A DNA stretch of 64,000 nucleotides from Planotetraspora mira (GTDB taxonomy: Bacteria > Actinomycetota > Actinomycetes > Streptosporangiales > Streptosporangiaceae): NCBI RefSeq assembly GCF_016863275.1, contig NZ_BOOO01000004.1, positions 1 through 64,000 of the forward strand, in the 5' to 3' direction. Below, one piece after another: positions 18,026 through 27,494 of the stretch. Position numbers and translations under genes: made by a program. How positions within the stretch are numbered: position 1 is the stretch's first letter; each line of letters starts with the position of its first letter. The notes under the pieces were generated by a model, which was not told the origin of the DNA, did not search any database, and saw nothing but the letters and a program-made list of their open reading frames with translations.

Positions 18026-19125
18026 CAGGCCTTCACGTCCCCGGCCAGCTCCGCGTAAAGCTCTTCGAACCACTCTGCCGTGTCGGCCATGTCCACACTC
18101 TCCGCGTCGGCCAGGGCTCCGGCCCGCAGTTCACGATGTCTCTGCGGCTCCATCGCCTGGAGCATCGCCTCGGCCAGGTCACCGGCCGAACCCGGCTCGG
18201 TCAAGATCCCGTTCCGGCCGGAGGTGATCAGGTCCGGCACTCCCCCGACCCGGGTGGAGACGACAGGGACCCCGGCCGCCAGCGCCTCCATGACCACCAC
18301 GGGCAGCCCTTCATAGTCGGAGCTGAGCACCAGCAGGTCGGCTGCCGCGACCAGCCGTGCGGCCCGCGGGACCCTCCCCAGCACGCGTACGCGGTCGCCG
18401 AGGCCCCGCGTCTCCACGTCGCGGACGACCTCGTCCCGCAACGGCCCGTCACCCGCGAGCGCGAAAACGGCATCCGGCCGGAGCCGCACGACCTCTTCGA
18501 CCGCCTGGAGGAGCAGCCGGTGATTCTTCTGCGGACGGAAGTTGGCGACGCAGGCGCACAGGAACGAGTCCTCCGGCAGGTTGAACTCACGCCGCAGGAG
18601 GCGCGCCCGGGCGGCCCACCGCCGCTGTTCCTGCACGTTGACCCCGTGCATGCGGGTCAGCACGCGACGAGCGCCGACGACGGCACGCGACCTGGCCACG
18701 AGTGGTGACACGGCGACGGTGCAGTCGTCCAGCCCACGGGTCAGGCGGTCAAGACGCATCGTCTTCGGCCATCGCTCGCAGTGAACGGTCGAGACGAGAG
18801 CGGGCCGGCGCCGGCCGAATCGAACGAACGGGCGGAGAACGATGGCGGGAGCCGGGGAATGCACATTCAACACCTGGGGTGCGACCCGGCGGACCGCGGC
18901 GACGAGCCTGGCATAAACCAGAAGCCTGGGAGACCCGGTGAGATCGATGACGGTTATTCCGGCCGAGCGCAACCGCTCGATGAGTTCGTCGGTCGATGCC
19001 CGCAGGCAGATCACCGTGTAGTCCACGATCTCTTTGCGAGCCCTCAGAAGCCGCTCGACGAGCAGCACCTCGACGCCTCCGAGGTCAAGGGTCTTCACTA
19101 CCTCGCACACTCGAAGATCACTCAT
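18025..19125 (-). CDS. GT4 family glycosyltransferase (copy 2 of the GT4-amidotransferase pair)
   Basis: 366 residues, a GT-B enzyme. The start at 19125 is supported by GGGAG directly upstream and by homology from the first residues (MSDLRVCEVVKTLDLGGVEV). Further motifs are FRPQKNHRLLLQA, ALAGDGPLRDEV and SSDYEGLPVVVMEALAAGVP, with the EX7E pair. It shares one base with the following amidotransferase (TGATG). It is clearly a different subfamily from the GT4 at 8238, but the order glycosyltransferase then amidotransferase is the same. The truncated copy at 14117 resembles its N-terminus. Confidence 0.9.
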   Translation of the reverse strand: MSDLRVCEVVKTLDLGGVEVLLVERLLRARKEIVDYTVICLRASTDELIERLRSAGITVIDLTGSPRLLVYARLVAAVRRVAPQVLNVHSPAPAIVLRPFVRFGRRRPALVSTVHCERWPKTMRLDRLTRGLDDCTVAVSPLVARSRAVVGARRVLTRMHGVNVQEQRRWAARARLLRREFNLPEDSFLCACVANFRPQKNHRLLLQAVEEVVRLRPDAVFALAGDGPLRDEVVRDVETRGLGDRVRVLGRVPRAARLVAAADLLVLSSDYEGLPVVVMEALAAGVPVVSTRVGGVPDLITSGRNGILTEPGSAGDLAEAMLQAMEPQRHRELRAGALADAESVDMADTAEWFEELYAELAGDVKA

Positions 19126-19555
19126 CTGCTCCCACCCACTGGCATCTCTCGCCTGCAGTTGAAATAGGAATGGCAATTCACGTGCTTCAATCTGCCGATC
19201 CTTCGTCTGCACCGTCCACAATCCCGGCACGGGGTGGCCGGGAAGCGCTTTGCGTCGGCTCCCGAGTTCACCGGTCAAGGCAAGGAAAATCGATGAACGG
19301 GTCGGCCTCAAGCGGAACACGGCCCCTTGACTTCCTTTTTCCATCGAACTCCGGCCGCCCGGCCATGTATATGACCTGCCTGATTGACAACGCGTGACCA
19401 GGCCGTTCGCCTGCTGACGGGACGGCGAGTGCTTGATCATGTTCAGGTACCGAATTCGGAAACTCTTCGCCGTCACGGTGAGCGCGTCGTGGTGGAGACC
19501 TGCTTCCGAGTTAGTTTCTCCGGCGTGAACCGCATCTGTCAGCGAGGGGCCCGTG
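19126..19555. other. Divergent promoter region between two GT4 genes
   Basis: About 430 bases between divergent glycosyltransferase genes. It should hold two promoters. The open frames crossing it are extensions without codon bias. I found no clear operator or hairpin. Confidence 0.5.
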
Positions 19556-20734
19556 ATGACACCGGACGGCCGTATTCGTGTCATGGAAATCATTGCGCGC
19601 ATGAACGTCGGCGGCCCGGCAACGCAGGTCATGGGACTGTACAAGGGGCTGAACTCCGATGAGTTCGACCATCGCCTCTACACGGGCTACGTCGACGGCG
19701 CCGAGGGGGATCATTTCCAGCTCCGGGGCGCGACGCCACAGGTCCATCGGATCCCAGGCCTGGGCCGCTCGGTCAGGCCGACTCACGATTCTCGCGCGCT
19801 CCTGCAGTTGATCAGTGCCATGCGCGAGTTCCGGCCGCACATCGTGCACACCCGGACGGCGAAGGCCGGCGCGCTCGGCCGTACGGCCGCCCGCCTCGCC
19901 GGCGTCGGTTCGGCCCGGGTGCACGTGTTCCATGGGCATGTCCTGGAGGGCTACTTCTCGCCGTCCAAGCGCCGCCTCTACATCTGGGCGGAACGGCGCC
20001 TCGCGTCCATGACCGATCGTCTGGTGACCGTCGGAGCCAAGGTCCGCGACGACCTGATCGCCGCCGGGATCGGCCGGCCGGAGCAGTACGTCGTGATCCC
20101 GCCCGGCGTACGGCTGGGCCGGATTCCCGACCGCGAGGAGGCCCGTACCGCTCTGGACCTCCCCCTTGACGCACCCGTCGTCGCATTCGTCGGCCGGCTC
20201 GCCCGGGTGAAGCGGCCCGACCGGTTCCTGGCCACCGCGAGCGCCGTACTCCGGCGTCTGCCCACCTGCCGGTTCGTCGTCTGCGGAGGCGGCGAGCTCA
20301 AGGAGGAGCTGGAGCGGGGCATCGCGGACATGTGGGGCTCCTTCCGCCTACTGGGGTGGCGGCACGACGTCGAGACCGTCTACGCGGCGGCCGACGTGGT
20401 CCTGATGACCTCCGACAGCGAGGGCACGCCGCTGACCCTCATCGAGGCGGGGATGGCTGGAACTCCCGTTGTCTCCACGCGTGTGGGAAGTATCCCGGAG
20501 ATCGTCCGCCACGGTTCCACCGGCCTGCTGGCCGGCCTCGACGCGGATGAGCTGGCTGAGCACACCCTCCGCCTGCTGTCCGACCCGGCGTTCGCGCGCC
20601 GGATGGGCGAGTCCGCCCGCCACTGGACGTCGGACTCCTTCGGAGTGGAGCGCCTGGTGGCGGACACCGAAGCGCTTTACCGGTCGGTGTCCGCCGCGCC
20701 GGGACCCCAACTGACGCCAGGGAGCACCACATGA
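19556..20734 (+). CDS. GT4 family glycosyltransferase
   Basis: 392 residues. The N-terminal domain has MEIIARMNVGGPATQVMGL, the GT4 acceptor loop, and IVHTRTAKAGALGRTAA. The C-terminal domain has FVGRLARVKRPDRF, VVCGGGELKEELE, LLGWRHDVETVYAAAD and SDSEGTPLTLIEAGMAGTPV, a full nucleotide-sugar site. The ATG at 19556 is 6 bases after GAGGGG; a GTG at 19553 is also possible. It begins the second plus-strand operon of the locus. The stop overlaps the next gene by 4 bases (ATGA). It resembles GT4 enzymes of exopolysaccharide pathways. The donor sugar is unknown. Confidence 0.9.
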   Translation: MTPDGRIRVMEIIARMNVGGPATQVMGLYKGLNSDEFDHRLYTGYVDGAEGDHFQLRGATPQVHRIPGLGRSVRPTHDSRALLQLISAMREFRPHIVHTRTAKAGALGRTAARLAGVGSARVHVFHGHVLEGYFSPSKRRLYIWAERRLASMTDRLVTVGAKVRDDLIAAGIGRPEQYVVIPPGVRLGRIPDREEARTALDLPLDAPVVAFVGRLARVKRPDRFLATASAVLRRLPTCRFVVCGGGELKEELERGIADMWGSFRLLGWRHDVETVYAAADVVLMTSDSEGTPLTLIEAGMAGTPVVSTRVGSIPEIVRHGSTGLLAGLDADELAEHTLRLLSDPAFARRMGESARHWTSDSFGVERLVADTEALYRSVSAAPGPQLTPGSTT

Positions 20735-21702
20735 GAATCCTAGTGACGGGCGGCGCCGGGTTCATCGGCGCCAACCTCTGCCGGACGCTCACGACCCGTC
20801 CGGAAGTCGAGAGCATCACGGTGCTGGACGACCTCAGCACCGGGGATCTCGCCAACCTCGCAGACGTCGGGGTCGACGTCGTGACGGGCAGCATTCTGGA
20901 CCGGGAACTACTGGCGGAACTCACGGCAGGCGTCACACATGTGATCCACCTCGCGGCGCGGCCGTCGGTGCCTCGATCCCTGATCGACCCCATCGCCTCG
21001 CATGCCGCCAACGCGACGGGAACGCTCCACGTTCTCGAGGCGTGCCGCGGCACCAAGCCGCACGTCATCCTCGCGTCCTCGTCCTCGGTCTACGGCAACT
21101 GCCAGGAACCGTACAAGCACGAGGACCTCCCGACGCGGCCGCTCAGCCCGTACGGCGTCAGCAAGCTCGCCACGGAGACCTACGCCCTGGCATACGCGGA
21201 AAGCTTCGGCCTGCCAGTCCTGCCGTTCCGCTTCTTCAACGTCTACGGACCCATGCAGGCCGCCGACCACGCATACGCGGCCGTCATCCCGGCGTTCGTG
21301 TCCGCAGCTCTGCACGGCCGGCCAGTCCCGATCTACGGCGACGGGAATCAGGCACGGGACTTCACCTATGTGGGATCGGTGGTGAGCGTCCTAGCCGAAG
21401 CCGCCGTCCGCCGCGTCACGAGCGGGAAGCCGGTCAACCTCGCGTTCGGCACGCGTGTGTCTCTGCTGCACCTCAAGGACACCCTGGAAACCGTCCTCGA
21501 CCGGCCGATCGAGACGAACTTCCTCCCCCCGCGCGCGGGGGACATCCGAGAGTCACAGGCGTCTTCCCGCCTGCTGCTCGAACTGTTCCCCGGGGTGCGG
21601 CCCGTACCGCTGGACGAAGGACTCCGCCTGACCGTGGCCTGGCTCGAGAAGGCGATGAAAACGAATCTCCAGAACGGGAGTGGCCCGGGCGAAGGCGCCT
21701 GA
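20731..21702 (+). CDS. NAD-dependent sugar-nucleotide epimerase (UDP-glucose 4-epimerase family)
   Basis: 323 residues of the extended short-chain dehydrogenase type. VTGGAGFIGANL binds NAD, LDDLSTGDLANL is typical of 4-epimerases, SSSSVYG gives the catalytic Ser, and YGVSKLATE the Tyr-x-x-x-Lys pair. FRFFNVYGP and IYGDGNQARDF bind the nucleotide sugar. It starts within the last codons of the GT4 gene (ATGA overlap). It probably supplies UDP-galactose, UDP-GalNAc or a uronic acid epimer for the surface glycan. The substrate cannot be fixed from sequence. Confidence 0.88.
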   Translation: MRILVTGGAGFIGANLCRTLTTRPEVESITVLDDLSTGDLANLADVGVDVVTGSILDRELLAELTAGVTHVIHLAARPSVPRSLIDPIASHAANATGTLHVLEACRGTKPHVILASSSSVYGNCQEPYKHEDLPTRPLSPYGVSKLATETYALAYAESFGLPVLPFRFFNVYGPMQAADHAYAAVIPAFVSAALHGRPVPIYGDGNQARDFTYVGSVVSVLAEAAVRRVTSGKPVNLAFGTRVSLLHLKDTLETVLDRPIETNFLPPRAGDIRESQASSRLLLELFPGVRPVPLDEGLRLTVAWLEKAMKTNLQNGSGPGEGA

Positions 21703-21779
21703 CCGACTCGCACCTCGTTCGTACGCACCTGTCCAACGATCCTGTCAACCGCCATATGGATGGAGAGAAGTCGTTGACT

Positions 21780-22772
21780 ATGTCAAGCGGAAACACCTAC
21801 CTGATAACTGGCGGGAGTGGCTTCATCGGGTCCCATCTGACCGATGCGCTGCTCGCCCGCGGCGACTCCGTAGTGGTTTTGGACAACATGTCAACGGGGC
21901 GTCCCGCTAATCTCGCCCACCAAGCGGACAATCCCCGGTTGCGCGTGGTCCAGGGCTCGGTCCTGGACGAACTCGTGGTCGACGAACTGGTCCACACCTG
22001 TGACGTGGTGGTACATCTCGCTGCCGCCGTCGGGGTCAAGCTGATCCTGGAGCAGCCGCTGCGATCTCTCACGACGAACATCCGCGGCACGGAGATCGTC
22101 ATCGAGGCTGCTCACCGATATCGCCGGAAGATTCTTGTCGCCAGCACGAGTGAGATCTACGGGAAGAACTCCAGCGGGCCGCTCCCGGAGACGTCCGATC
22201 GCATCCTGGGCAGCCCCTCCGTGGCCAAATGGGCGTACAGCACGGCCAAGGCCGTCGACGAGATCCTGGCCAACGCCTATCACAGGGAACGCGGCCTTTC
22301 GACGATCATCGTCAGGTTCTTCAACACGGTGGGACCGCGGCAGAGCGCGGCCTACGGCATGGTCATCCCAGGGCTCATCAAGCAGGCGATCAGCGATCTC
22401 CCACTCACCGTCTACGGTGATGGCACCCAGACCCGCTGCTTCGTCCACGTGCGGGACGTCGTGGAGGCCTTGGTCCTGCTGCTTGACAATGACAGGGCGA
22501 TCGGTCAGACGTTCAATATCGGTGCCGGCGACGAGCTCAGCATTCTGCAGCTCGCCAAACTGGTCACGGAACTCAGCGGGGGCACATCCGGGATCGACCT
22601 TGTTCCGTATGCCGAGGCCTACGGGCCGGGCTTCGAGGACATGACGCGCAGGGTTCCCGATACCACCAAGCTTCGCGAGCTCACCGGATGGGTACCGACA
22701 CGATCGCTCGCCGACATACTGGTGGAGACCATCGCCGAGGCCCGGGCTGATCTGGCGGCAGTGCCGCGGTGA
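21780..22772 (+). CDS. NAD-dependent epimerase/dehydratase, UDP-glucuronate decarboxylase-like
   Basis: 330 residues. LITGGSGFIGSHL is the NAD loop; STSEIYGKN has Glu after Thr-Ser, as in the UDP-xylose synthase and ArnA branch; AYSTAKAVDE carries the Tyr and Lys. FFNTVGPRQ and VYGDGTQTRCFVHV follow. This pattern suggests decarboxylation or epimerisation of a UDP-uronic acid. The ATG at 21780 lies 12 bases after GGAGAG; a TTG at 21774 is better spaced and may be the true start. The stop codon overlaps the next gene. It belongs to the 19556-25169 operon. Confidence 0.85.
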   Translation: MSSGNTYLITGGSGFIGSHLTDALLARGDSVVVLDNMSTGRPANLAHQADNPRLRVVQGSVLDELVVDELVHTCDVVVHLAAAVGVKLILEQPLRSLTTNIRGTEIVIEAAHRYRRKILVASTSEIYGKNSSGPLPETSDRILGSPSVAKWAYSTAKAVDEILANAYHRERGLSTIIVRFFNTVGPRQSAAYGMVIPGLIKQAISDLPLTVYGDGTQTRCFVHVRDVVEALVLLLDNDRAIGQTFNIGAGDELSILQLAKLVTELSGGTSGIDLVPYAEAYGPGFEDMTRRVPDTTKLRELTGWVPTRSLADILVETIAEARADLAAVPR

Positions 22773-23809
22773 ACACCACCACCCTCCTCGCCGCCGGAAC
22801 GGCCGGCTTCGCGCTGGCCGCGGGAGGCACCCATATCCTCGGGCGTCTTGCGCTGCGCTGGGGTTTCACCGATCGCCCAGCCGGCTACAAGGCCCATGGC
22901 CGGCCCGTCCCCTACCTGGGCGGAATCGCGATCATGCTGGGAACCGCCGTCCCCCCGGTCGTGTTTCTCGGTCTGGCCGATCGCCGGGCCGGTGCGATCG
23001 TCATCGCCGCGGTGGTGATAACCCTGCTCGGCCTGATCGACGATCTGTCACCGCTCTCCCCGCTCACCCGGCTGGCGGTCGAGACGGTAGCGGCAGGCGC
23101 AGTCGTGCTGAGCGGGGTCCAGGCGACGGTCACCGGCGGATGGCTGGACGGTCCGATCACCACGTTGTGGATAGTCGTGGTCGCCAACTCCTTCAATCTC
23201 CTCGACAACATGGACGGCGCTCTCGGAGCCATCACAACGGTCAGCGCGACCTGTCTCGCCGGGACGGCGTTCGTGTACGCACAGCCCGTGGTGGGACTGC
23301 TCCTGTGCACGCTGGCCTTCGCCGGGCTTGGCTTCCTTCTGCACAACTGGGCACCGGCCAAGGTGTTCATGGGCGACGCAGGATCGCTGTTCATCGGATT
23401 CGTCCTGGCCAGCTCGGCGGCCCTGCTGGTCACCGGGCGGAGCACGGAAACGGTGATCGCGGGGTTGCTTCTGCCGACCTTGGTCGCGATCGTCGACACG
23501 GGCATCGTCGTCGTGTCGCGGAAGAGGGCGGGCCGGCCAATGATGCGTGGCGGAAACGACCATCTTTCCCATCGACTCCGCAAACTCGGCCTCAGCACGA
23601 GGCTGACGGCCCTCGTCCTCTCCGCCACCGCGGCTGCTGCCGGCGTCCTCGATCTCGCGATGACGCTGGGCTGGATCTCGCCGCTCATCGCGACGATCAG
23701 CGGAATAGGGGCCGCTTGCGTTCTGATCGGCCTGCCACAACGGGTGCGGGTTTACCCGTCGGTGCGTCCTGAGACGACTCCGGCGATCATTCGAGAAAGG
23801 CGGCAATGA
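22769..23809 (+). CDS. Undecaprenyl-phosphate sugar-1-phosphate transferase, WecA/TagO/MraY family
   Basis: 346 residues with about 11 membrane helices. Family motifs are PVPYLGGIAIMLG, LGLIDDLSPLSP (Asp pair that binds Mg), NSFNLLDNMDGAL (second Asp motif), FMGDAGSLFIGF and GGNDHLSHRLRKLG, a variant of the cytosolic His motif that recognises the sugar. It should attach the first sugar phosphate to undecaprenyl phosphate and so start repeat-unit synthesis. The GTG start overlaps the previous stop by 4 bases. WecA-type enzymes use UDP-GlcNAc or a related amino sugar. This fits a Wzx/Wzy pathway better than an ABC-transporter pathway. Confidence 0.88.
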   Translation: MNTTTLLAAGTAGFALAAGGTHILGRLALRWGFTDRPAGYKAHGRPVPYLGGIAIMLGTAVPPVVFLGLADRRAGAIVIAAVVITLLGLIDDLSPLSPLTRLAVETVAAGAVVLSGVQATVTGGWLDGPITTLWIVVVANSFNLLDNMDGALGAITTVSATCLAGTAFVYAQPVVGLLLCTLAFAGLGFLLHNWAPAKVFMGDAGSLFIGFVLASSAALLVTGRSTETVIAGLLLPTLVAIVDTGIVVVSRKRAGRPMMRGGNDHLSHRLRKLGLSTRLTALVLSATAAAAGVLDLAMTLGWISPLIATISGIGAACVLIGLPQRVRVYPSVRPETTPAIIRERRQ

Positions 23810-23813
23810 TCAG

Positions 23814-25169
23814 ATGGATCTGCTCCACTGCATGCGACTCGTACGCAGGGGCTGGCTGCTCATCCTGCTCTCGCTGATCATCGGGGTGGCGTCCGCCCTT
23901 GTCGTGAGCGCGAACACTCCGCCCAAGTACGTTGCGACGACCACCATGCTGTTCTCCAGTTACGACAAGCAAGGCAGCCTCTCCCCCGCGTACCAGGCCG
24001 GGGCGCTGTCCCAGGGAGTGCAGTCCTACGCCAGTCTGCTGACAAGTCGTCGACTGGTCAGCCGGATCGCCGCGGGCGAGGACGTCCAGGGACTCCAGGC
24101 GAACATCACGGCGGAACCCATCCCCGGCACCGTACTGCTCCGCGCGAAGGTCAGTGACCACGACCCCGAGCGCGCTGCGCTGCTGGCCAACAACCTGGGG
24201 TCCGAATTCAGCCGGATGATCGACCAGATTGAGCGGTCGACTCCGGACAGCCGTCCAGCGGTCAAGGTCACGATTGTGGATCGGGCGGAGGTCCCGGAGG
24301 AACCGGTCAGCCCCCGGCCGTTGCTCAATATCGCGATTGCCGTGATCATCGCATTGCTCGTCGCCTTCAGCTCGCTCCTGCTCTGGGATCGGCTGGACAC
24401 GACCATCAAGACCTCGGAGGCGCTGCAGCAGACCTCGAAGAGCTCGATTCTCGGGGTCATCGGATATGAGCGAGACGCGCGGCGGCATCCCTTGATCGTC
24501 CGTGACCAGGGCCGATCGTCGAGGTCCGAGGCGTTCCGCTCGCTGCGGACCAACCTGCAGTTCATCGGGGTGGACAAGCAGCCGAAGTCGCTCGTCGTGA
24601 CCAGCTGCCTGCCGAGCGAGGGCAAGTCCTCCGTCTCCGCCAACCTGGCGATCACGCTTGCCCAGGCAGGATGGCGCGTGATCCTGGTCGACGGTGACCT
24701 CCGCCGCCCACGCATCCCTGATTACCTCGGCATCGAGGGGTCCGCCGGCCTCACCGACGTCCTGATCGAGAAGGCGCGCCTGGGCGACGTCATCCAAACC
24801 TGGGGCCAGCAGAACCTGGCGGTGCTTCCGAGCGGCCAGATCCCGCCGAACCCCAGCGAGCTGCTCGGCTCGCACGGGATGCGATCGGTGCTGGCTCAGC
24901 TCACGGGGGACTACGACATGGTGATCATCGATGCGCCACCACTGCTGCCCGTCACCGACGCCGCGGCGCTCGCGGCGATCTGCGACGGCGCGCTGCTCGT
25001 CGCACGGTACGGCAAGACCCGGCGCGAGCAGGTGACGCGCGCCACAGAGCTGCTGTCGTCGATCAGCGCCCGCCTCCTCGGGACCGTCCTGAACTTCACG
25101 CCGGCCAGGCGCGGCCACTACTACGGGTACGGCTACGAGTCCGAGGTCAAGACACCGCTGAGTGTGTGA
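23814..25169 (+). CDS. Wzz-type co-polymerase fused to a bacterial tyrosine kinase
   Basis: 451 residues. Residues 1-200 form the Wzz-like domain, with membrane segments at about 13-31 and 171-192 flanking an outer loop. The cytosolic kinase domain has Walker A SCLPSEGKSSVSANLA (about 263), Walker A' VILVDGDLRRPR and Walker B MVIIDAPPL. The C-terminus ends in a tyrosine cluster, GHYYGYGYE, for autophosphorylation. This one-chain form is the type seen in actinobacteria and proteobacteria. It sets chain length and coordinates the polymerase. The next gene on the other strand is the matching phosphatase, and the two 3' ends overlap by 23 bases. Confidence 0.93.
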   Translation: MDLLHCMRLVRRGWLLILLSLIIGVASALVVSANTPPKYVATTTMLFSSYDKQGSLSPAYQAGALSQGVQSYASLLTSRRLVSRIAAGEDVQGLQANITAEPIPGTVLLRAKVSDHDPERAALLANNLGSEFSRMIDQIERSTPDSRPAVKVTIVDRAEVPEEPVSPRPLLNIAIAVIIALLVAFSSLLLWDRLDTTIKTSEALQQTSKSSILGVIGYERDARRHPLIVRDQGRSSRSEAFRSLRTNLQFIGVDKQPKSLVVTSCLPSEGKSSVSANLAITLAQAGWRVILVDGDLRRPRIPDYLGIEGSAGLTDVLIEKARLGDVIQTWGQQNLAVLPSGQIPPNPSELLGSHGMRSVLAQLTGDYDMVIIDAPPLLPVTDAAALAAICDGALLVARYGKTRREQVTRATELLSSISARLLGTVLNFTPARRGHYYGYGYESEVKTPLSV

Positions 25170-25728
25170 GCAGCTTGAGCGGGACGGCGAGCGAGTTCGC
25201 GATGTGGAGGGCCGCCACCCGGTAGGCCCTCCGGGAGCCTCCGTAGGGGTCGGCGATGTCGGGCTGCTCCACCCGGACCAGCCCGCGTAGTGCCCTCGTC
25301 TCCGCGACCAAGGCGTGGGCCCGCCGTACGGGATCCTCATGGCGGTCGAGGCTCTGCGCGGGCACGGCCCGGGCCAGCGTGCCGAACTCGGCGATGGTGA
25401 ACGTACGCAGGGCCGCGGGGGGATGCAGGGCCACCGCTTCGGCACGGTGCTCTGATGAGGCCGTGAGCACGAGATCAGCGCCGACGACCAGCGCGGGGGT
25501 GAGCGGGCGCGAGGCGAAGCCCGCTGGGTCCCCGCCGAGCCGGACCAGCACGCGCCGCGCCCTCTCAGCCATCGGACGCCCCGGCTCGGCACGGGTCCCC
25601 GCGCTGGTCACCAGCAGCGGGGAACCTGGCCCGAGGGCCGACAGGGTCAGCCGCTCCGCCAGTGCCGACCGGCAGATGTTACCCGTGCACACGAACAGGA
25701 TGTGGAAGCCTACGCGGGATGCCGGCAC
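25147..25728 (-). CDS. Low-molecular-weight protein-tyrosine phosphatase
   Basis: 193 residues. FVCTGNICRS near residues 14-23 is the CX5R phosphate loop, and the acid Asp is in PDIADPYGGS near residue 166. SAGTRAEPGRP is the usual third motif. It should remove phosphate from the tyrosine cluster of the Wzz-kinase, cycling polymer assembly. The GTG at 25728 was chosen because it begins 9 codons before the conserved core; a TTG at 25746 is possible. It lies 14 bases after the DUF4012 gene on the same strand, making a three-gene operon with the LPFTG protein. Its 3' end overlaps that of the kinase gene. Confidence 0.9.
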   Translation of the reverse strand: MPASRVGFHILFVCTGNICRSALAERLTLSALGPGSPLLVTSAGTRAEPGRPMAERARRVLVRLGGDPAGFASRPLTPALVVGADLVLTASSEHRAEAVALHPPAALRTFTIAEFGTLARAVPAQSLDRHEDPVRRAHALVAETRALRGLVRVEQPDIADPYGGSRRAYRVAALHIANSLAVPLKLLTHSAVS

Positions 25729-25742
25729 CGCTCGCCCGCCGG

Positions 25743-27494
25743 TCAAGGGGCGCAGCCCTGGCGGTCTTGGATGATCTGGGTGTGCTGGGGGCGAACCAGC
25801 GGCTGCACCGGAACCACCGGCGCCGCGGCGGAGGAGGGTTCCAGCAGGTCGAACTCCAGCGTCCTCGACTGCCTGGGGGCGAACTCCAGGAGGGTCGAGT
25901 AGACGGGGTGGGATCGTTCGACCTCTGTGATGATCCCAGTGGGATGACCGTCGAGGCGCGCCGCGCTCACCCTCGTGCCGACCCCGGCGTAGAGGGACAC
26001 CCACAGCAGGTTGGAACCGACGGTGTGCGGACGCTCCGGGGAGTCGAGCCGGTCGGTGACATAGGTGGGAAGTCGCCCTTGCGGCACGTCGTTGGCGAGC
26101 CGGATCCGCACTCTTGTGGACCGCAGCCCGCCGCTGCCACACCCGCCAAGGTTGTAGGTGACGGAGCGCTCCAGGTAGTAGTCGAGCTTGCTGCCGGCAG
26201 AGTTGTTGATCACCAGCCCGGCGAACGGTCCCGGCTGCTCCGGCAGGACGCCGCCCACCGGAGCAGTCGCGAGGCGTTGCTCCTCGGCATCCCAGCGGCT
26301 CCAGATCTGGATCCTCCGCTCGCCCACCAGCCGGGACAGGACCGGCAGCAACCGTGCGGGCTCGGGCCGGGATCTGATCAGCGCCTCGCTGACGGCACCC
26401 GCGATCTGGATGAGAAACCGCTTGCGTTCTCCCGGGTCCTGGTACCGGGCGTAGGCCGCGCGCTCGGTGAGGTCGACGACGTTCCCGGCCGTCACCGTCT
26501 CCCCCCCGGGGAGCCTGACCGGCCCTATCAGTTCCAGCAGGTAAGCGAGGCCGATCGGGTCGGTCGCGATGGCTCCGTCCAGCCGCTGACCGGTCTGCCG
26601 TTCCCAGAGCCCGGTCCAGGTGGTCGCCGCGTATGGGAAATGCGGGGAGAGGTTGGAAACGGAGAGCGTGGAGGTCGCGCCGGGCCCGTAGCGCGACCGG
26701 AATTCCTGGCCGTTGTCGGCGGCAGGGTGGGAAGACTCAGGGAGATCGTTGTTCGGGGACAGCCGTTCGATGGCGAGCCGGCCACGGCCGGCTTTCAGGA
26801 TGCCGAACGCACCGACCAGGCCTCCGGTTCCCCGCGCCTCGGCATTGGTCTGGAACGCCAGGAAGTAGCGGCGCGGCCCATCGTGGCCCAGCATCGGAGG
26901 CAGCAGTGCGGCGGCGGTCGCCGCATCACCCAACCAGCCGCGAAGCCGATCGACTTCACGCAGCGCCGTGCCGCGCGCTCCGTCCAGAACGTCCAGGCCG
27001 GTCGACGCCGGCGTCTCCGCCAGGCTCGATCGCACCGTGGCGAGCCGGGAGGCGGCGTCGTCCAGGACCGGCGCCGCCGCATCGATGCCGGCCAGCAGTC
27101 GCCGCAGATTGCCCAGCGAAGGCGCATTCCCCGTGATGAACGGCGCGCCCGCCCGGTGAACTCCCGCCAGGACATCGGTGAGTTCCGCGGCGGCCTCAGC
27201 CAGCCCGCGCACGGTCGTCGCGCCGTCTCCGACCACGGGAGCATGGGCGATCAGCGACCAATCCAGACCGCCGGTGAGCCGCCGCGCTTCAGCCGCATGC
27301 CACTGGGCGTCCGCGAGCCCTTCGCCCAGCGACGCGGGGTCTCCCGCGCTCAGCCGCAGCAGCGCGGTCCTGGTCGCCTCCAGGTGATCCCGCACGCTCA
27401 GACCGCGATATGCCGTCCAGCCCCCGGCCAGCGTGAGGCCGAGGCCTAGCGCCGGCAGGCCGATGACGAGCAGTCGGCGTTTTCTACTTCGCAC
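25743..27494 (-). CDS. DUF4012 domain protein, membrane-anchored
   Basis: 583 residues. One membrane segment at about residues 6-30 (LLVIGLPALGLGLTLAGG) follows a basic start, so the rest lies outside the cell. The conserved DUF4012 core includes RRYFLAFQTNAEARGTGG, LVGAFGILKAGRGR and SPHFPYAATTWTGLWER. Such proteins are common in actinobacterial exopolysaccharide loci, and a role in attaching or processing the polymer at the surface has been suggested, but no reaction is established. The GTG at 27494 overlaps the end of the LPFTG gene by 11 bases. It is transcribed with the tyrosine phosphatase. Confidence 0.85.
   Translation of the reverse strand: MRSRKRRLLVIGLPALGLGLTLAGGWTAYRGLSVRDHLEATRTALLRLSAGDPASLGEGLADAQWHAAEARRLTGGLDWSLIAHAPVVGDGATTVRGLAEAAAELTDVLAGVHRAGAPFITGNAPSLGNLRRLLAGIDAAAPVLDDAASRLATVRSSLAETPASTGLDVLDGARGTALREVDRLRGWLGDAATAAALLPPMLGHDGPRRYFLAFQTNAEARGTGGLVGAFGILKAGRGRLAIERLSPNNDLPESSHPAADNGQEFRSRYGPGATSTLSVSNLSPHFPYAATTWTGLWERQTGQRLDGAIATDPIGLAYLLELIGPVRLPGGETVTAGNVVDLTERAAYARYQDPGERKRFLIQIAGAVSEALIRSRPEPARLLPVLSRLVGERRIQIWSRWDAEEQRLATAPVGGVLPEQPGPFAGLVINNSAGSKLDYYLERSVTYNLGGCGSGGLRSTRVRIRLANDVPQGRLPTYVTDRLDSPERPHTVGSNLLWVSLYAGVGTRVSAARLDGHPTGIITEVERSHPVYSTLLEFAPRQSRTLEFDLLEPSSAAAPVVPVQPLVRPQHTQIIQDRQGCAP

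Noticed and set aside
16061-18058. 665-codon open frame on the plus strand opposite the second amidotransferase
   Set aside because: It mirrors the real gene almost exactly, as happens in high-GC DNA. It has no recognisable domain, while the minus frame has all catalytic motifs.
23787-25592. 601-codon minus frame over the Wzz-kinase
   Set aside because: Antisense shadow; only its first part coincides with the phosphatase region, and in another frame.
25662-27449. 595-codon plus frame opposite the DUF4012 gene
   Set aside because: No domain, Arg/Gly/Gln-rich as expected from the antisense of a GC-rich gene. The minus frame matches DUF4012.
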